Part shown: in pieces, positions 23,818 through 37,565 of the stretch
Layout: each line of letters starts with the position of its first letter
How positions within the stretch are numbered: position 1 is the first letter of the stretch
NCBI GenBank assembly: GCA_034766995.1
Contig: CM068314.1
Coordinates: 20,626,201-20,690,200, forward strand
Length of the DNA stretch: 64,000 nt
Source: Acanthacorydalis orientalis
Taxonomy: Eukaryota > Arthropoda > Insecta > Megaloptera > Corydalidae
Reading direction: 5' to 3'
The notes under the pieces: model-generated
Databases searched by the model: none
Seen by the model: the letters and a program-made list of their open reading frames with translations, nothing else
What the model was told of the DNA's origin: nothing
Made by a program: the position numbers and the translations under genes

Positions 23818-24000
23818 CATTTTTTATTGTTGCTTATACGAGTTTCGATACAGATTCTGTCATCTTCAAAGCGCTAAGATACAAAAAAAATCTAACGTTT
23901 GTCGGTTTATGGTAGGTGTTAGTTAGTTTTTTCTGTACTTTAGTGTTCTGAAGATAATGACATCGCCAAAAAAATTTGCATAATCAATAATAAAAATGTT
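23818..24000. repeat. inverted pair of a dispersed repeat with hammerhead-like core
   Basis: The arm at 23936-23998 (TACTTTAGTGTTCTGAAGAT onward) and the reverse complement of 23818-23882 are diverged copies of the same ~65-bp unit. A third copy is at 53328-53391. The unit contains CTGANGA, a short stem and, in two copies, CGAAA, the layout of a hammerhead ribozyme core. Copies here are degenerate. Confidence 0.55.
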
Positions 24001-24025
24001 CAATAATGATTTATTGAACATTTTT
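23992..24025. repeat. perfect 15-bp inverted repeat with 4-nt loop
   Basis: AAAAATGTTCAATAA (23992-24006), loop TGAT, TTATTGAACATTTTT (24011-24025). It lies at the right edge of the dispersed repeat pair. Confidence 0.9.
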
Positions 24026-24689
24026 GACTAGAAAAAATTATGGCTTGAGGTATGAAAAAACGAATTTATTTGTTAAAGTGAATTTAGCCACAGAGTCAAA
24101 ATTTTTTTGAAACCCGTTTTGAATAATAAAATGCATCAAAATTATATAAACATTTTGATCTTTTCCTAGATGAATAAAAATTCAGTACATTAATTATAAT
24201 AGAAATAGTAGAATAACTTGATTCAGACTAAATATTTGTTAAAGGAATTTAAATAACTTCTTAGATATAGTAGGTTATAAATAAGAAAGGAAACATTACA
24301 CAGTAAATAGTAAAATTAACCGAAATAATAATGATAATATAATCATTAAAATCAACATTTTCAATAATCGGTCGTACTGTAAAAATTGAAAGGTATATGA
24401 TAAAATATATTTTCAAATAAATCGTGTTTAGAAAAATAGTAGGAAATAGAGGGAATCATTTCAATGACTAAAGGTTTCAGAAACATATATATATACATAT
24501 ATATATTGCGAACGCTCATGAATATGTTTTATTCAGTCCGTGGTTGATGTAAAAAAAATACCATAAATTGTTCTAACCATGTTCAATATACTATATGTTT
24601 TGAATCAGAAAAAAAAATGGAAGGCAATCTAACACTGTTTGTAAATCAGTTCGGTATCTGTATTACATACAAAAGATAAACAGAGTGCT

Positions 24690-24860
24690 GTGATGCGATG
24701 ACGTCTATAACACACCATTCGAGGCGGTTATTTCCGGCGCAGGAGTTGATCCACCAAGCCGCGTTCGCCGATTACGTCACTAATACGACACACCGCTTTT
24801 ACCTACAGCGGTGACAACGGAACGGGGCGTGCGCACTCGAGTATAAACAAAACATGCCGT
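24690..24860. promoter_or_regulatory. CpG-rich island in rut intron, possible enhancer or promoter
   Basis: A clear G+C- and CpG-rich block in A+T-rich intron. It contains CRE-like TGACGTCT (near 24700) and TTACGTCA (near 24773), a CACCGCT..AGCGGTG hairpin (near 24790-24812) and, at its right edge, TATAAA (24842-24847). No convincing exon: a 79-codon - strand open frame (24780-25019) has no known domain. Function is inference from composition only. Confidence 0.35.
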
Positions 24861-25545
24861 CGTTTCAACATCCTCTTTTGACATCGTAGATGTATATTTC
24901 ACAGCCCACTTGACATAACGATTCTGAATTAACCGATACATGCACGTCGATATATTTACATTTTTCCATACGAGTGTAAGACAACAAGAGACTGTTTCGA
25001 AAAATGGTATTCTTTTCAAAAAAAAAAACGTATTTGTTTATCGTCTATACATCAGATTTGTTTCATCGACACGTACTCGTACAATTCATTTATAAAGTAA
25101 ATCGTATAATTTATATAAAAATAATTTTTCATGAAAATATTATTTTGGATACTTTAGTAAAAAGATAAATCTAGAATTTTGACAGATTAAATATTCGTGC
25201 AATGAAGTAACAATAAATTATCGTATACTGTCGTATCAATACAAAACAACAACGAAACACCAACAAAACAACAACAAGATATACGAAAATTCATCAAAAT
25301 CCATAAGCAAATAATCAGAGGAATAAATGACACGTATGTATGTGTGTGTGTATTCGATCTCTATTACTTATTCTCTCTACTTAAATAGCGATCTAAAATT
25401 ATTAAATGCAAGATGAAACAAATAGTTCATTTGACGCTTATAAAATAATACATATACACTATTAAAGTTGTTTATTTTTGAACCTGTGATCTCGTTGATG
25501 CTCTGTTCTGATGGCCTTTGTTCTTTTGGATCATATTATATAATA

Positions 25546-25935
25546 CAGCGTTTCTCAAACTATGTTCCGCGGAAAGTGAATATGTGTTCCATGAAAACTT
25601 GTTAAAATGAATACGAGCCTGGAATAGTTTTAATGCTGTGACAATCAAACATGTTTGAAAATGAGGTGCTTCTTTCTAGTGAGTCATTGGTCTTCTTGAC
25701 GTCAGATGATTTAAGATAAAATTTTATTGGATTTTTACCAAATTTTTCACGGTTGATGAGCCTTTCATATTTGGCAGATATTTTTACAAAGTGCAATGAA
25801 GTTAACTTATCAGTACAAGGAAAGAATATTACAATTTCTAATACGAGAGATAAAATTGCATCTTTTGATAGAAAGTTACAGTTCTGGATTTCTACAATTA
25901 AATAGAATAATTTTGAATGTCTTCCTCCTTGCATG
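25546..25935. mobile_element. possible hAT element end and internal remnant
   Basis: CAGCGTTTCTCAAACTATGT at 25546 followed by TCCGCGGAAA resembles terminal repeats of hAT elements (CAGTGTTTCTCAAAC..). A 110-codon - strand open frame (25602-25934) follows but I recognise no transposase domain in it. A weak right-end candidate, TTTGAAACACATTG near 26200, lacks a matching 8-bp target duplication. Confidence 0.4.
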
Positions 25936-27622
25936 AATTTTTGACCAAAATAAATTGTGATTTTAAAATGTGGGTATTTTTTTTCAAGCGTTTACGGAAT
26001 TCTACATCACACCCATTATAAAAATCATAATGGTGAAAACAATTGATAGAGAAAGGGAAAAAGTCCTTATCGCAAAAAATAAGAATATTAATATTTTTTA
26101 TTATCTGTATTCAATACAAATAAATGAAAAAATCTTTAATAAACGAAAAAAAGTATTAATCAATGAAAAAATCTTTAATTGGCCCTTTGTGTGATATTCT
26201 TTGAAACACATTGGCACACCTAGTGGATTTTTTTTAATCCGGACACCGAAATCTTGTTTCGTACCTTCAATTCTTCAAACCATTCGTTTCTTCACTTTTT
26301 CCACCATGTACAGTACAAATGCGTTCAAACAAACCAAATCAATCATTTTTTTTTATCAATTGTATGTTTAAGAAGTCGTTAATATACTAACGAATGATCT
26401 CAAATATTCCAAATAATGTAATAAAACAAGACAATAAAATGTGTTGGTGCCGACTTACTGGGACTCTACATTGAATAACAGTTGTTTAAAATACAAACAA
26501 TTAAAATGGTTTTTTTTATTTTTCTTTTTTACACTTATATATCTAAATTTTAGATGTATACGTGTGAAACGGTAAAATTTATTTTATCTATTACATATCA
26601 ATTATTAAAATTACATGACGTGTATATACTTCATGCCCATTACAATTTAAACTCACCAAATGACGGGATTTTACGTCGTGCTCAGTTAAGAGGATAAATT
26701 CAACTCGGAATTTGTAACTGTAATACAACATATGATTAAAATAGCTTTTCTTTACTAAAAACATTACTTTTTATCTTTTGATTTCCAAATTTATTATACG
26801 TTTTGAATCTTTACATCAATCGATAACCGACATCTGAACGTTTTAATCACCTTTTTTTGTATTTTTATCTTTATCTGTACTCATGACGCGTGAATATAAT
26901 AATCAAGTTGTACAACTGTTTAATAAAACAGCATGTCAGAATTCATGTAAACGTTTTGTACAATAAGTAAAATTCCGTACGAAATTACAGACCTGACCCA
27001 CAGTATGCGGAACGTCGCTTCGAAATAAAAGACAATGAGCCAACTTCTAGTGACTTCATTGAATTATTGCAGATGTGACCAAGATTGTTACAGCTGTTCT
27101 CACTATAGAACGACTTTGGTCTTTGAATTGAAAAACACTTCCATCTGCCTATAACTTTTTGATGAACAAGTGAATTATATTACAACTCTGGAGCGTCTTT
27201 GTCTTTGTCGATATTCCCATTTAAATGTTTTCTTTGTTTCGACATCAAAGCCGTAGCTGAAATAAAGTTTCGATCGTGTTTCACTAACTCAATGTTCTAA
27301 CATTGAAATTAACAAAGCGTTTCAAATTACAAAAAAAAACCGTCCCATTTTCGTCGAGATTGTTGTATTATTTTGTGAATTTTATGAATTTTTTTTTAAC
27401 TTTTCAAACACATGTAGTTATGTGACCTATTTAATTATTTTCCTGCATGTTCTATAAAATGAAAATTAAATGTAAATATCTTATAAATGTAAATATATAT
27501 ATATATATATATATGTATAATATCGAATTTATTTTTTCACATTATTAAATTGACATTTTTTATTTTTTGTGAAGGTTTATATTACATTTAAAAAATAAAA
27601 TGTTCCTACATATTACTAACGT

Positions 27623-27624
<2 letters not shown>

Positions 27625-27666
<42 letters not shown>
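27625..27666. repeat. (TA)n microsatellite
   Basis: About 20 TA units; a shorter tract lies at 27491-27515. Confidence 0.95.
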
Positions 27667-27669
<3 letters not shown>

Positions 27670-28404
27670 GTCTTTATAAAATCGAAATATCTTTTTATAA
27701 CGAGAAATTTTCCAAACGATTTATCTTTAGCTTGATATAACAAACAACGTTTTTTTCTAGTCTTCTCAGAAATAAAATTTAAACGTTAGGCAAAACATAT
27801 TTCTAACATATAATAGAAATTTATACAACGTTCCAAAATAAGTACTGAACCTTATGGGTGTATTTTACACTTTGTAATCTTAAAAATATACGTTGTAGCA
27901 GACATTTATATCTTTGGTTATTAAATTTCTAGAATAATTCAAAGTGTTTATTGTCACGGATATTCTTGTATAGTTGAGAAAAAAGTATAAAAAAATATCT
28001 ATAGAAAGATGCAACTGATAATGGACGTGACTGTATAAAAAAATTCTTTTCTCTTATGTTTTATATAAAAAATATGTGAGTTTAATTGAATTTTACTTCA
28101 TTTAAGAAATAATGCGTTTTTACATAATATTTATAAAATAAAAAACTGATAGTGTGTTTTTCGAACGCATTATTTATTAAATATATCTAAAAATAATTTA
28201 CTAGCATAACTTCCAATTATTCTTGATCAGTAATCAGTTTAAAATTAAACCAAACGTTTCGTCATGTTTATACAATTACATTGTTCTACTTGTTTCTCAT
28301 TTTAATAAAATATGAGCAGTTCGCCTGGAACGTGCACGAACCGTTCCAAATAATAAATATTTCAACATTCGCTTATAAACAAAAGTGTATTTCTTTTTCC
28401 ATAG

Positions 28405-28549
28405 ACGTGTACACATCACTCAAGCAACTTTGGATTATTTGGGCGGCGAATACGAAGTCGAACCCGGACACGGTGGCACGAGGAACCAATATCTACGCGA
28501 TAATAGTGTCACGACTTATTTTATAATTCCGCCAGCTCGTCGAAGAAAG
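28405..28549 (+). CDS. rut: rut exon: end of C1a catalytic domain
   Basis: Acceptor ctttttccatag, donor gtaagc. The 145 nt complete the previous Gly codon and encode [20 protein letters not shown], then [20 protein letters not shown] and [26 protein letters not shown] is the standard C-terminal segment of cyclase C1a, and TYFIIPP..RRRK marks the C1a/C1b border in AC1-type enzymes. The exon ends in phase 0 after AAG, which fits the phase-0 start of the exon at 37566. Confidence 0.95.
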
Positions 28550-29598
28550 GTAAGCTCTCATATTATATTCTATGTAATTTATAAAATATCGTTTATATTT
28601 TTTGAATGATAAAAGGACTGCGATGAATATATTACATTTTTTTTCTTTTATATTATCGTTAATTTGAATTTACAGTAATTAATTAATCTTGTAGTTCAAA
28701 TGTTTATTTTTTAACGTTAATAGTTTTTAATATGAATAAACAAATATTTCAATATATTTTTCAAATAGATCAATTATATATAGAACCTTCTATTTTTTAT
28801 TCTGTTTTAGATAGAATCATAAGAAAAAGACATTGTTTATTCATAAAAAAAACTACAACAAAATAATATTTCTATCATGTTTTTTGTTGCAAATTTTCAA
28901 TTTATCATAGTACTTCAATGTCAAACTTTGTGGTATATTCAAAACAACATAAATATTATTGAAACTCATTTTATTTTAATATTCAGAATATGTACCGGCT
29001 GATAAAGATATTCAAAAGAAAAACTTTACAAACGAATCGTTTTTACATTGAGATGTTTGAAATTTTCGTGAAGTTTTCGTATACCTGAATTTTTGAAAGG
29101 AACTATGTCTAAATATTAACTTTTAAAGTAGTTGAAAAAATTCTCTTTCTTTTTGATACATATTCTATCTTCTAACTTCCAAAACAAGACACTGTATCGT
29201 CTTGATAATACAGTCGACTGAAATTTTGATCAAGTTTTGAATTTAAATACCGTGTTCAGCTTATAATTTTTTTAAAAAAATATTCTTAAACACTTTTCTA
29301 AAACTGTTCTTTTTTTTAAAAAAAAACACAATCATCTAATGCATGCTTTTTGATATTTTTTAAAAATACAATGAGGAGTATAGAAAAGTATATATAGAAC
29401 TAAAGAAATGAAAAGAGTTTTAATCACTGGTTTTTATTTATTGGCCCTTTTTAATAGATAAATATTACTTTGTATGCGTTCAAGAATACATGTATCATAA
29501 AAAATACTACTGTATGACTATTTACAAAATATTATTTAATAATCATATAACATCATATGTGATAGAAGTTTAAACAATTTTTATGTATATATACATAA

Positions 29599-29630
<32 letters not shown>

Positions 29631-30743
29631 CCATATATAGCAGTTAATTGACCGTTATAAATTACATCGTCCTTCATTAAGAAAACGATTGTCTCCCTAG
29701 TTAAATATCCTTAATTAATTTCAATTTTGACAGGCTTGTAAAATACCTAAAATAAATGAGTTAATTGTGAGATTCATATTTAAATTATAGTTTATTAAAA
29801 ATTTCTAAGTAATAATCTATTATTTTCTCTATTTATTTTATTTAATAAATCATTTCGAAATTTAATTATCTAGAAAATAATCGAAACGGTGTTCTTAACG
29901 GGTTGTAAATTAAAAAGTCATGATTTCGAGGACGGATATCAAATTTTATATAAAAAACGATTGAGTTCAAGAACGTATTAGCCATAATTTAAATAAATAT
30001 ATTTTTAGGGTATTAAAATTCGAGAAATTCCAGAATGTAGAAAAGTTTAAAGGCAATTGAAATACTTTTATAATAATTAAAAAAAGTTCAGAAAGGAACT
30101 GAAGTAAATTTGATTAATTTGTTTTAAATATTGTTGTTTAGTGGACAATTAATTCAAAAATGGGGGCATCCAATTAAGTGCCGCTTAATGATAATAAAAA
30201 CTTAATTAATTATCTCAATCATTTCGTCACCGACTATTTTTTGTCTAAATACTTACATACAGTGTCTTAGTATTGTGTTTTTATGAAACAGTATTCTTAT
30301 TGGTAACTGCTACGACTCATTTTAAACTATCCTTTATCTTCAGGGAACTGCATATGACATATAAATCGGAATCAGTGTAGTAGTAATGTTCAAATATATC
30401 AGTCGTCTGAAAGAGAATTAAAAAAATGAATTATAATGAATTCTCAGATAAATAAATTACTGAATATAATTATAATTTGAAAACAAGTTTGACTGTTTAT
30501 AAATATGATAACCAGTATAAAATTAATATAGATACTTTCAAAAATTTCAGTCCCATGTGTAATAATTTTTGTTAGAGATTTGAAATGTCAATACATACAT
30601 CAAAAATACAAAAAAAATGAATGAAATTGTTTAATTTTTCTTAAATTCTAATACAATATTTACAATTATTAAGAATATTTATACATTTTTTTCCCTTAAA
30701 TTAGTATTTATAATTGATGTGTGCCTTAAATATTACATATGTA

Positions 30744-31634
30744 TTGATTGATGCATAAGTTCGTAGCGTTTTTATTAAATTAAAATTTTTTTCAATAAAC
30801 AAAATACATAATCTAATCAATAATATATTCTCCGCCATTGTTTACGATTGCACGACTCCAACGTTCTGACAATTTTTCAATTGCACCTGTGAAGAAATTC
30901 AATGGTTTGGAGGTGAAGAAGTCGTCAAGCCAATTTTAAAGAGCAGTGTCGTTATTAAATGAGATTCCTCGGAGGTTGTTGGATAGAAAACAGAAAAGAT
31001 GAAAATCGGATGATACAAGATCGGGAGAACAGGGTGGATGAGGAATAACCTCCCAACCAACCTCTTGAATAGTCGCTTTTATAATGTTAGCAGAATGTGA
31101 GCGAGCATTATCATGCTGCAAAATCGCCATTTTCCAGGTCGTTTTACTTAAATTTTGGCCTCAAAGCGACGAGTTGTTGGAAATAAACCTTGACAGTATT
31201 GATTGACGTGGATCGTCATGAATTGAAGCATTTAAACGGTCTTCATCAAAGTCGTATGGTCTTCCTGAACGTGGAGAATAATTCATGACAAAGTGACCCT
31301 CTTTGAAACAAGAAAACCATTTTCGTGCCGTACTTTCCCTGATTGCGTTCTCCTCGTAAACGTCACACATAGTTCTAGGTGCCTTTAATGCCTTAACTCC
31401 TCCATTAAACTCAAACAAGAGGATATACTGGAAATGTTCGTCTTTTGTAGTTGACACTCTATTTTTCTTATCCGACCCTTGACACAAACTTTCTACAAAT
31501 TAAAAAATTCATGAAGTATTAAATAAAACAATACTATGATATTAAAATGAAATTAATATATGTCAAACATATTTCTTTCCAAAGAACTGTTCCCTTGGAA
31601 AACGAAAATGCTACGAACTTATACATCAACCCAA
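30744..31634 (-). mobile_element. mariner, third subfamily, internally deleted
   Basis: TTGATTGATGCATAAGTTCG opens and CGAACTTATACATCAACCCAA closes the element; the ~25-bp ends are inverted repeats and TA lies on both sides (30742-30743, 31635-31636). At 891 bp it is about 400 bp shorter than a normal mariner. Confidence 0.9.
30813..31487 (-). pseudogene. mariner transposase, internal deletion removes first catalytic Asp
   Basis: N-terminal part (31487-31161): EHFQYILLFEFNGGVKALKA, CDVYEENAIRESTARKWFSC and HFVMNYSPRSGRPYDFDEDR, the helix-turn-helix and linker. Then the sequence jumps to the second catalytic block MAILQHDNARSHSANIIKAT (about 31130) and VIPHPPCSPDLVSSDFHLFC (third block), ending SERWSRAIVNNGGEYIID and TAG at 30815-30813. 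The first catalytic Asp block is absent, so the copy cannot be active. Confidence 0.88.
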
Positions 31635-34600
31635 TATATTAATCAATTTTATTAATGAAAATCTGATTAAAATTTTAGGATTTTCATTTGAAAAATAATC
31701 GGTAGCGAGTAGTAAAAGTAGAATCAAAACAATTCAAAACTAAATATATTCATTAATTTGATTTAATTAATAAATATTACTGATCTAACAATTAATACTT
31801 TTATATATAAACTGACATCTAAATATGTGTTTCGGTGGCGTTTCGAAAACGTTTTGAAAACATAAACGCACTTATATTTAAAATAATCATGAAATTCAAT
31901 CGTTTCAAGTGAGAGTTCTTATTTCTTTCGTGCGTTTTGTGCAACATTTACAGAGCATTAATAAAACATATTTCACGTGCTTCGTACCAACATGCGCCTC
32001 TCTAAATTTTTACGACTTTGGACATTTCGATTTCAACTGAAAGCAATCAAAATAAAATTTTTCATTTGGTTTTTAACGAACGAACGAATATCTTCACTTT
32101 TATATAAATTATATTTGGAAACATCTGTTCTGAAACTCAATTGTGTGTGTATATATATATATATACAGAATTATTGAGGCAGGATTTTTTAAAATAATCT
32201 TTATTATAAAATAGTTATTGTATAAGATTTCTCCATTATTTCTGTATCAGTTTTCGGTATGAATAATTTTTCATTGAAACTGAAAGAAAACATCAAGTTT
32301 AAAATAAAAAATGAGTGTTTAATAGTATATAGAGAAACATTCAATATTCAGTCGATTAAAAAGTTGCTACTGAACCGACTTCATCGCAGTCTTTTTATAA
32401 AATTACATTTTACTCTGTAGTTTGCAGTCATTATTTTCTAAAGTTACTTTTCTCAGCTTCAAAATTTATTTAAGCAGGTACGCTGACTTTATTTTCCGTA
32501 ATTCTTTTCCGTATTGTTTATAATTTTGTAAACTTTTTGTTCATTGTGCTTGATTGGATTATGTTATAGGTAATATTTTATTTGTTCTTTGGGTTCGATA
32601 CCTATTTTGGGTATAATTTATTTTTAGTTGGTAGCGTTTCATTGACGGTGTATACAAATAATAATAATATTTCATTCTATTTATATGTACATCTTTGTAC
32701 ATACACAACTGTAACACCATACTTATTATAATTCTCTCTATATTTGGAGCAGTGTTTTTCAAATTAAAATCCAGTGTTACTTTCTATCAAAGCGACTTTG
32801 TTTATATGTGCGAAATATTTTTAGTTTATTGATTTTTTCATATAAATAATAATAACTATTAATAGTTGTATATATATACACTTATAATCAATGAATTATG
32901 TGTTATATATTTAGTACTACATGATTTTCAATGAATTAATGTGAAATAAAGATAGAATTTTGTGCTAAAATATAAATACATCTTATATATTAATTAATTT
33001 GAAGCTTAAGAAAAAGAATTGATAAAAAAGGCTTTTGTGTTAGTATCATTACAAAATTAATGTATGGATTTTCCAATTCATCCATATTAATATATCGTTT
33101 AAACTATTCAAAATGATAATTTAAAATCGATAAAAAAAATATACGATAATTCTAAAAAGCCTAAAACAGCAATGTTGTAAAAAGTAATTTGAAAAACACT
33201 GTTCCATTGAAGTGTACTTTATATGTATAAAAATGTCAATAATTATAACTGTATTTTTCAGGTAATTTATATATTATGTGTTATTGACGTATTATATAAT
33301 TGTATATACTTTATATATAAATATGTATTTTAATTCTAAAAAGATATATATGTGTTAAGCATGATGATGAATGCGAAATCCTATAATTGAATAGTTTCGA
33401 TGTTATTTTCTATGGTGATTCTTAAATGTTTCATCATCATCGTCATTATTTCATTCATGGATTTATTTGAAATCTATAAAAATATTTGGTATGGAGATAT
33501 GGGAACATACGTGGTGTTCATTCTTATTATTATTCGTTTTTTATTTAAATATTGTTGAACATTGATATTTGCTTCATTCAAGTTTTGTCATAGACTTGGA
33601 ATCTCTTTCCTTCTTTCAGCATTATGTAACAAAGTATGTTATTCTTTCAGCACTTGTCTCGGTTGTTAATTTTTTTGGAAAAATTTAACATACGAAGTGT
33701 ATCCATTTATTATCATATTTTTCTAAAATTTATTACCAACATTTGTAATTTTTAAATTCTGTAATAAAAATAAGGATATAAATTCATGATTTTTGTATTT
33801 ATTTGATTCGATAATTTTATCAGGATTTAATTTAAATGATTTTTGGTTATTTAAATCATGCTTTTTCAAATTTGTTGACCAATAATTCGCATATATTTTG
33901 TTTAAAAAAAATCATAATGAAAATTAGTACATAAATAATTACATTTAGAGCAACAAACAAAAGAAAATAAAAATTGTGTAAGCAATTCTGTAATTGCCAA
34001 ATTGTAAAGTCATTCCCTTAAATCATCAATTTAAAAAATGATTGTTGTTGACATCAAAAATTGCAAAAATTGAATTTCGACAAAAACTGGAGTCGTGCTA
34101 CATTTTTATGCGTGAATATGTTTCCAACTTATTTCATTCTATGAATTATGCAAGTAAAATATAAAAACGTCTAACAATACTGAATGTGGACTGAATTTTC
34201 TATTAAATAATTGAGACAAAGATCTGAAGTTATTTGTTAACTTAATATTTAGCTAAATTATTATTTTTAATCAATTTTTCATGTATTCTTATTCTTTATT
34301 AAAGAATAGTTGAATAATATGATGTATCAATAAATCATTCATTTGTATAATCTAAATAGGAAAATGTTCTTATTTTGTGATCTTATGCAGATTCGCCAGT
34401 AGTTGAAAGATTAAAAATAACTTTATTTGATTTGTACCTCGAAGTTGAAATTTAAATATTTAACTTGTTTTTAATATTTCTAAAAAAAAGTATAAATTGA
34501 TAGAAATGGTAAAATATAAAGTATAATTTTGGTAATTTTTAAATAAAAAAATTCTGAATTAAAACATGTTTTAACCTGATGATCATCGTCATTTTGGAAT

Positions 34601-35018
34601 ATCTGAGTGTCTGTTCTCCACTATTAGTTTCGACAAGTATGCCATCTTTAAGTAGATATTAGAGTTAGTAATATTTACCTTAAAATTGTACACGTGCTGA
34701 AAATTGAAGTGAAAAACAAAATTCCTAGATCTAAAAAGACGAAAAACATTATAAAACGCATCAACTGAATCAGCAGTATGAAAACATATAATTATAATTT
34801 TAAAAAACATTGTTTATACTTTTAGAAATAGAAAAGTTGTATCAAAATTGTGATAACAGTTTTTTTATATAACTTGCAAAATAATTAAATGATTCGCCGA
34901 ACAAATATCAATGTTTATTCATCAGATCAGTTCTCATATCCATAAAGTAATCATTGTCATGTATTAACGCTTGATATATGGTTCTCTTTTCCATTTTCAA
35001 ATATATGTATAAAACTAA

Positions 35019-35024
<6 letters not shown>

Positions 35025-35074
<50 letters not shown>
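35025..35074. repeat. (TA)n microsatellite
   Basis: About 24 TA units. Confidence 0.95.
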
Positions 35075-35077
<3 letters not shown>

Positions 35078-35999
35078 TTTACACATATATTATATTATTT
35101 GTATATTTATTTATTCATGATATATGGGGTACATTTATTTTAATGCACGATTGAAAACATCGAAATGAAGAGAATGGTTATGGACCCGTTTATGTATCAT
35201 TTTCCTTAAATGTGTATATCCTGTCTGTTAAAAATCCATTGGTATTAAATATCCTCTCGTATTATATCCAATTTCCTGTTGTTTTTTTTCATACTTCAAT
35301 GTATTTACGACTCCTAAAATTGAATCAAAACAAATTAAATTTGCTTATTTACGATTTGACGTGCAAACTTACTTTGAAGTGTGCACTTTTTTCGAAACGC
35401 ATTTGTAACAAGTAAATATTTATGTATATTAAATTTTAAACGTGTTTTTCGATTTATATGTTTAGAAATATACTTCTCGTTTCACATTTTTCGTTATAGA
35501 ATTTTTAAACAGAGACATGACCGGACTTATATAATTTTTTGCTGTTAAAAATAAAAAAATCTTAGTTTATTTTATGTTTAATTATTTTATTGACTTTTTT
35601 ATCGACGAGTTATAAAAAAATTATTAATATTATAATGTAAATATTTTATTATTATTTCAACTAAGCTCTATTTTAATATGATAAACGTACAAGTAAATAG
35701 AGTATCCTTTTCAGTAAAAAAATAAAATAAAAATAAACTGGGTATTAATCCGTATTAAAATATTTTCACAACAAGTTCTGTACTTTTATTAATAATATAT
35801 TATTTATTATTAAATATATTTCTAATTTGAAATCAAATAAAAAATATTGAACGGTGAAAAAATAAACTTTTTTTGTAAAACAAAATATTTTATCAATATT
35901 TTTTTGTACATTGTTGAAAAAATTTATCCCACGTATCGTTTCAACTATACACTGATTCTCTGTTAACCCAGATGGAATCATTCATGAATCTCGCAACGG

Positions 36000-36260
36000 A
36001 GAAAAAAACGTCTTCCTCAACTAACCTTCCAAGCATCCAACCCTCTGAAACCATCATTACATTCTCATTTACTATCATCTCATTTTACCGAACATCACTC
36101 GTTCGAATCTGAATCTACTCTAAGCACCAACCACGATCGTTTGCCGATCCAATCTCCTTGATTGCACCAGACCGGGGTCAACCACAACCATTTAGATTCT
36201 ATCACAACCCCATCATCAACGAGGTCCACCAAGTACAGAGTATAGACAGAGTTCGTTCAC
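36000..36260. other. C-rich, strand-asymmetric patch
   Basis: This stretch of the rut intron has many C and few G on the + strand, unlike its A+T-rich neighbours. Stops in all frames, no splice-bounded exon, no known repeat. Might be part of a noncoding RNA or an unrecognised repeat. Confidence 0.3.
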
Positions 36261-37565
36261 TCAAAGATTGATAATGTATTATGCATTCCCTGCTAGCCAC
36301 AAATAACCATATTTTAAAATAAAATATTTCGTGAAAATGTGCAGTTCATGTATTTTTGTTTCTGTATTTAGATTTTTTCTATATTGCGTTCTTAAATTAA
36401 TTGGCTTTATTCATTTAAGATGTTAATCTACATTCAGTTTTATTTATTCTGTGCTTTATATAATATCCTTTTTATTTTTATTCTCTTGGGATATTCTTTT
36501 GTATATAGTTATTTTTTATTATAAAACATTGACATTGAAACATTTTCTCAGTCAAATGAGTTTTTCTTTTTTTAAAAAAATATCTTTTTAAAGTATATTT
36601 CAAAATGTTCATTTTCTCTCGTAAATATTTTGTTTAATGAATATTTTCAATTTTAGAGATTATTTCTTTTTCATTAAAAACATTCAATGAAAAACTTTAT
36701 ACAGGAGTGAAATAGTCTTGAAATATAATCAACTGTACGTTATTAATAAATGAATTCATTAACTACAACTTCAACACCACTTTTAACTATTTCACAAGTT
36801 CGTTTACGTTCTTGGATTATGTATTAATTTTGAATAAATTAAACTCTGATTAAAATTACTACAGTTTGCTTTGTTTCAAGCTGTGTTTCGAAAGTTAATA
36901 ATTCCCTTACAAGCGCATCAATGTTAAAAGTGCTTAAACGTGTATACGAATAGAATGTTTTTAATTTTATAATAAGTGTAAGTTGTTTGATTAAAATTTA
37001 GAATATATAACCTTACTTTATTCATCTCTTACAAATATATAATTTATGATAAAAATATCTTTTCGTTTTTAACAGCACAAAGAAATTCATTTGATTGATT
37101 GTATTTGTTTTGGTGTAAAAATTTAATACTGTGGCTAATATACTTTCAATGAAAATACTGAATGAAAATGTCGTTCGTATCAAAATTTTCTTATTAAATT
37201 ATGTCAAAATATTTTATCGTTTGTTATCTTTTAAGTGTAAATATAATTATTATTAAAATATTTTTAGTTAATGTTAATAAAAAAAAGTTTGGTATTGAAA
37301 ATAATTGTGCTTTGAAGAAAAAAACAGCATACAATAATTGTTATATGTATATATAATGAAAATGTATGACTTGTTGTTCATTTCTTCTAAGAACGAACTC
37401 TGTCACTCTTTCGTTTCACCCATTTTACATATTGGACCGCAGTCTCGCCCTGCCTGCTGCCTGCCTGTAACTAACCCTTTGTTGTTGTCGCTGCACCTCG
37501 GCACTACGCCACTGTGTGGCGTAGGTGTCGGTGGTCGTGGCGCCGCCTCCTTCTTCTTATTTCAG

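Larger units (their letters stand above)
17896..28404 (+). other. rut: rut intron, 10.5 kb
   Basis: Starts gtgagt, ends ccatag. It holds a LINE fragment (18783-19455), a chimeric mariner (20748-22361), a hairpin repeat (23818-24000), a CpG-rich island (24690-24860), a hAT-like end (25546) and several TA tracts. The stretches 19520-20740 and 26230-27480 show nothing recognisable. Confidence 0.85.
28550..37565 (+). other. rut: rut intron, 9.0 kb
   Basis: Starts gtaagc, ends ttatttcag. Contains a deleted mariner (30744-31634), TA tracts at 29602-29630 and 35025-35074, and an unassigned C-rich patch (36000-36260). The rest (28600-29600, 31640-35000, 36300-37400) shows nothing recognisable. Confidence 0.85.

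Noticed and set aside
25602..25934. - strand open frame of 110 codons as a host gene
   Set aside because: It lies just inside a hAT-like end and shows no recognisable domain; treated as a possible transposon remnant.
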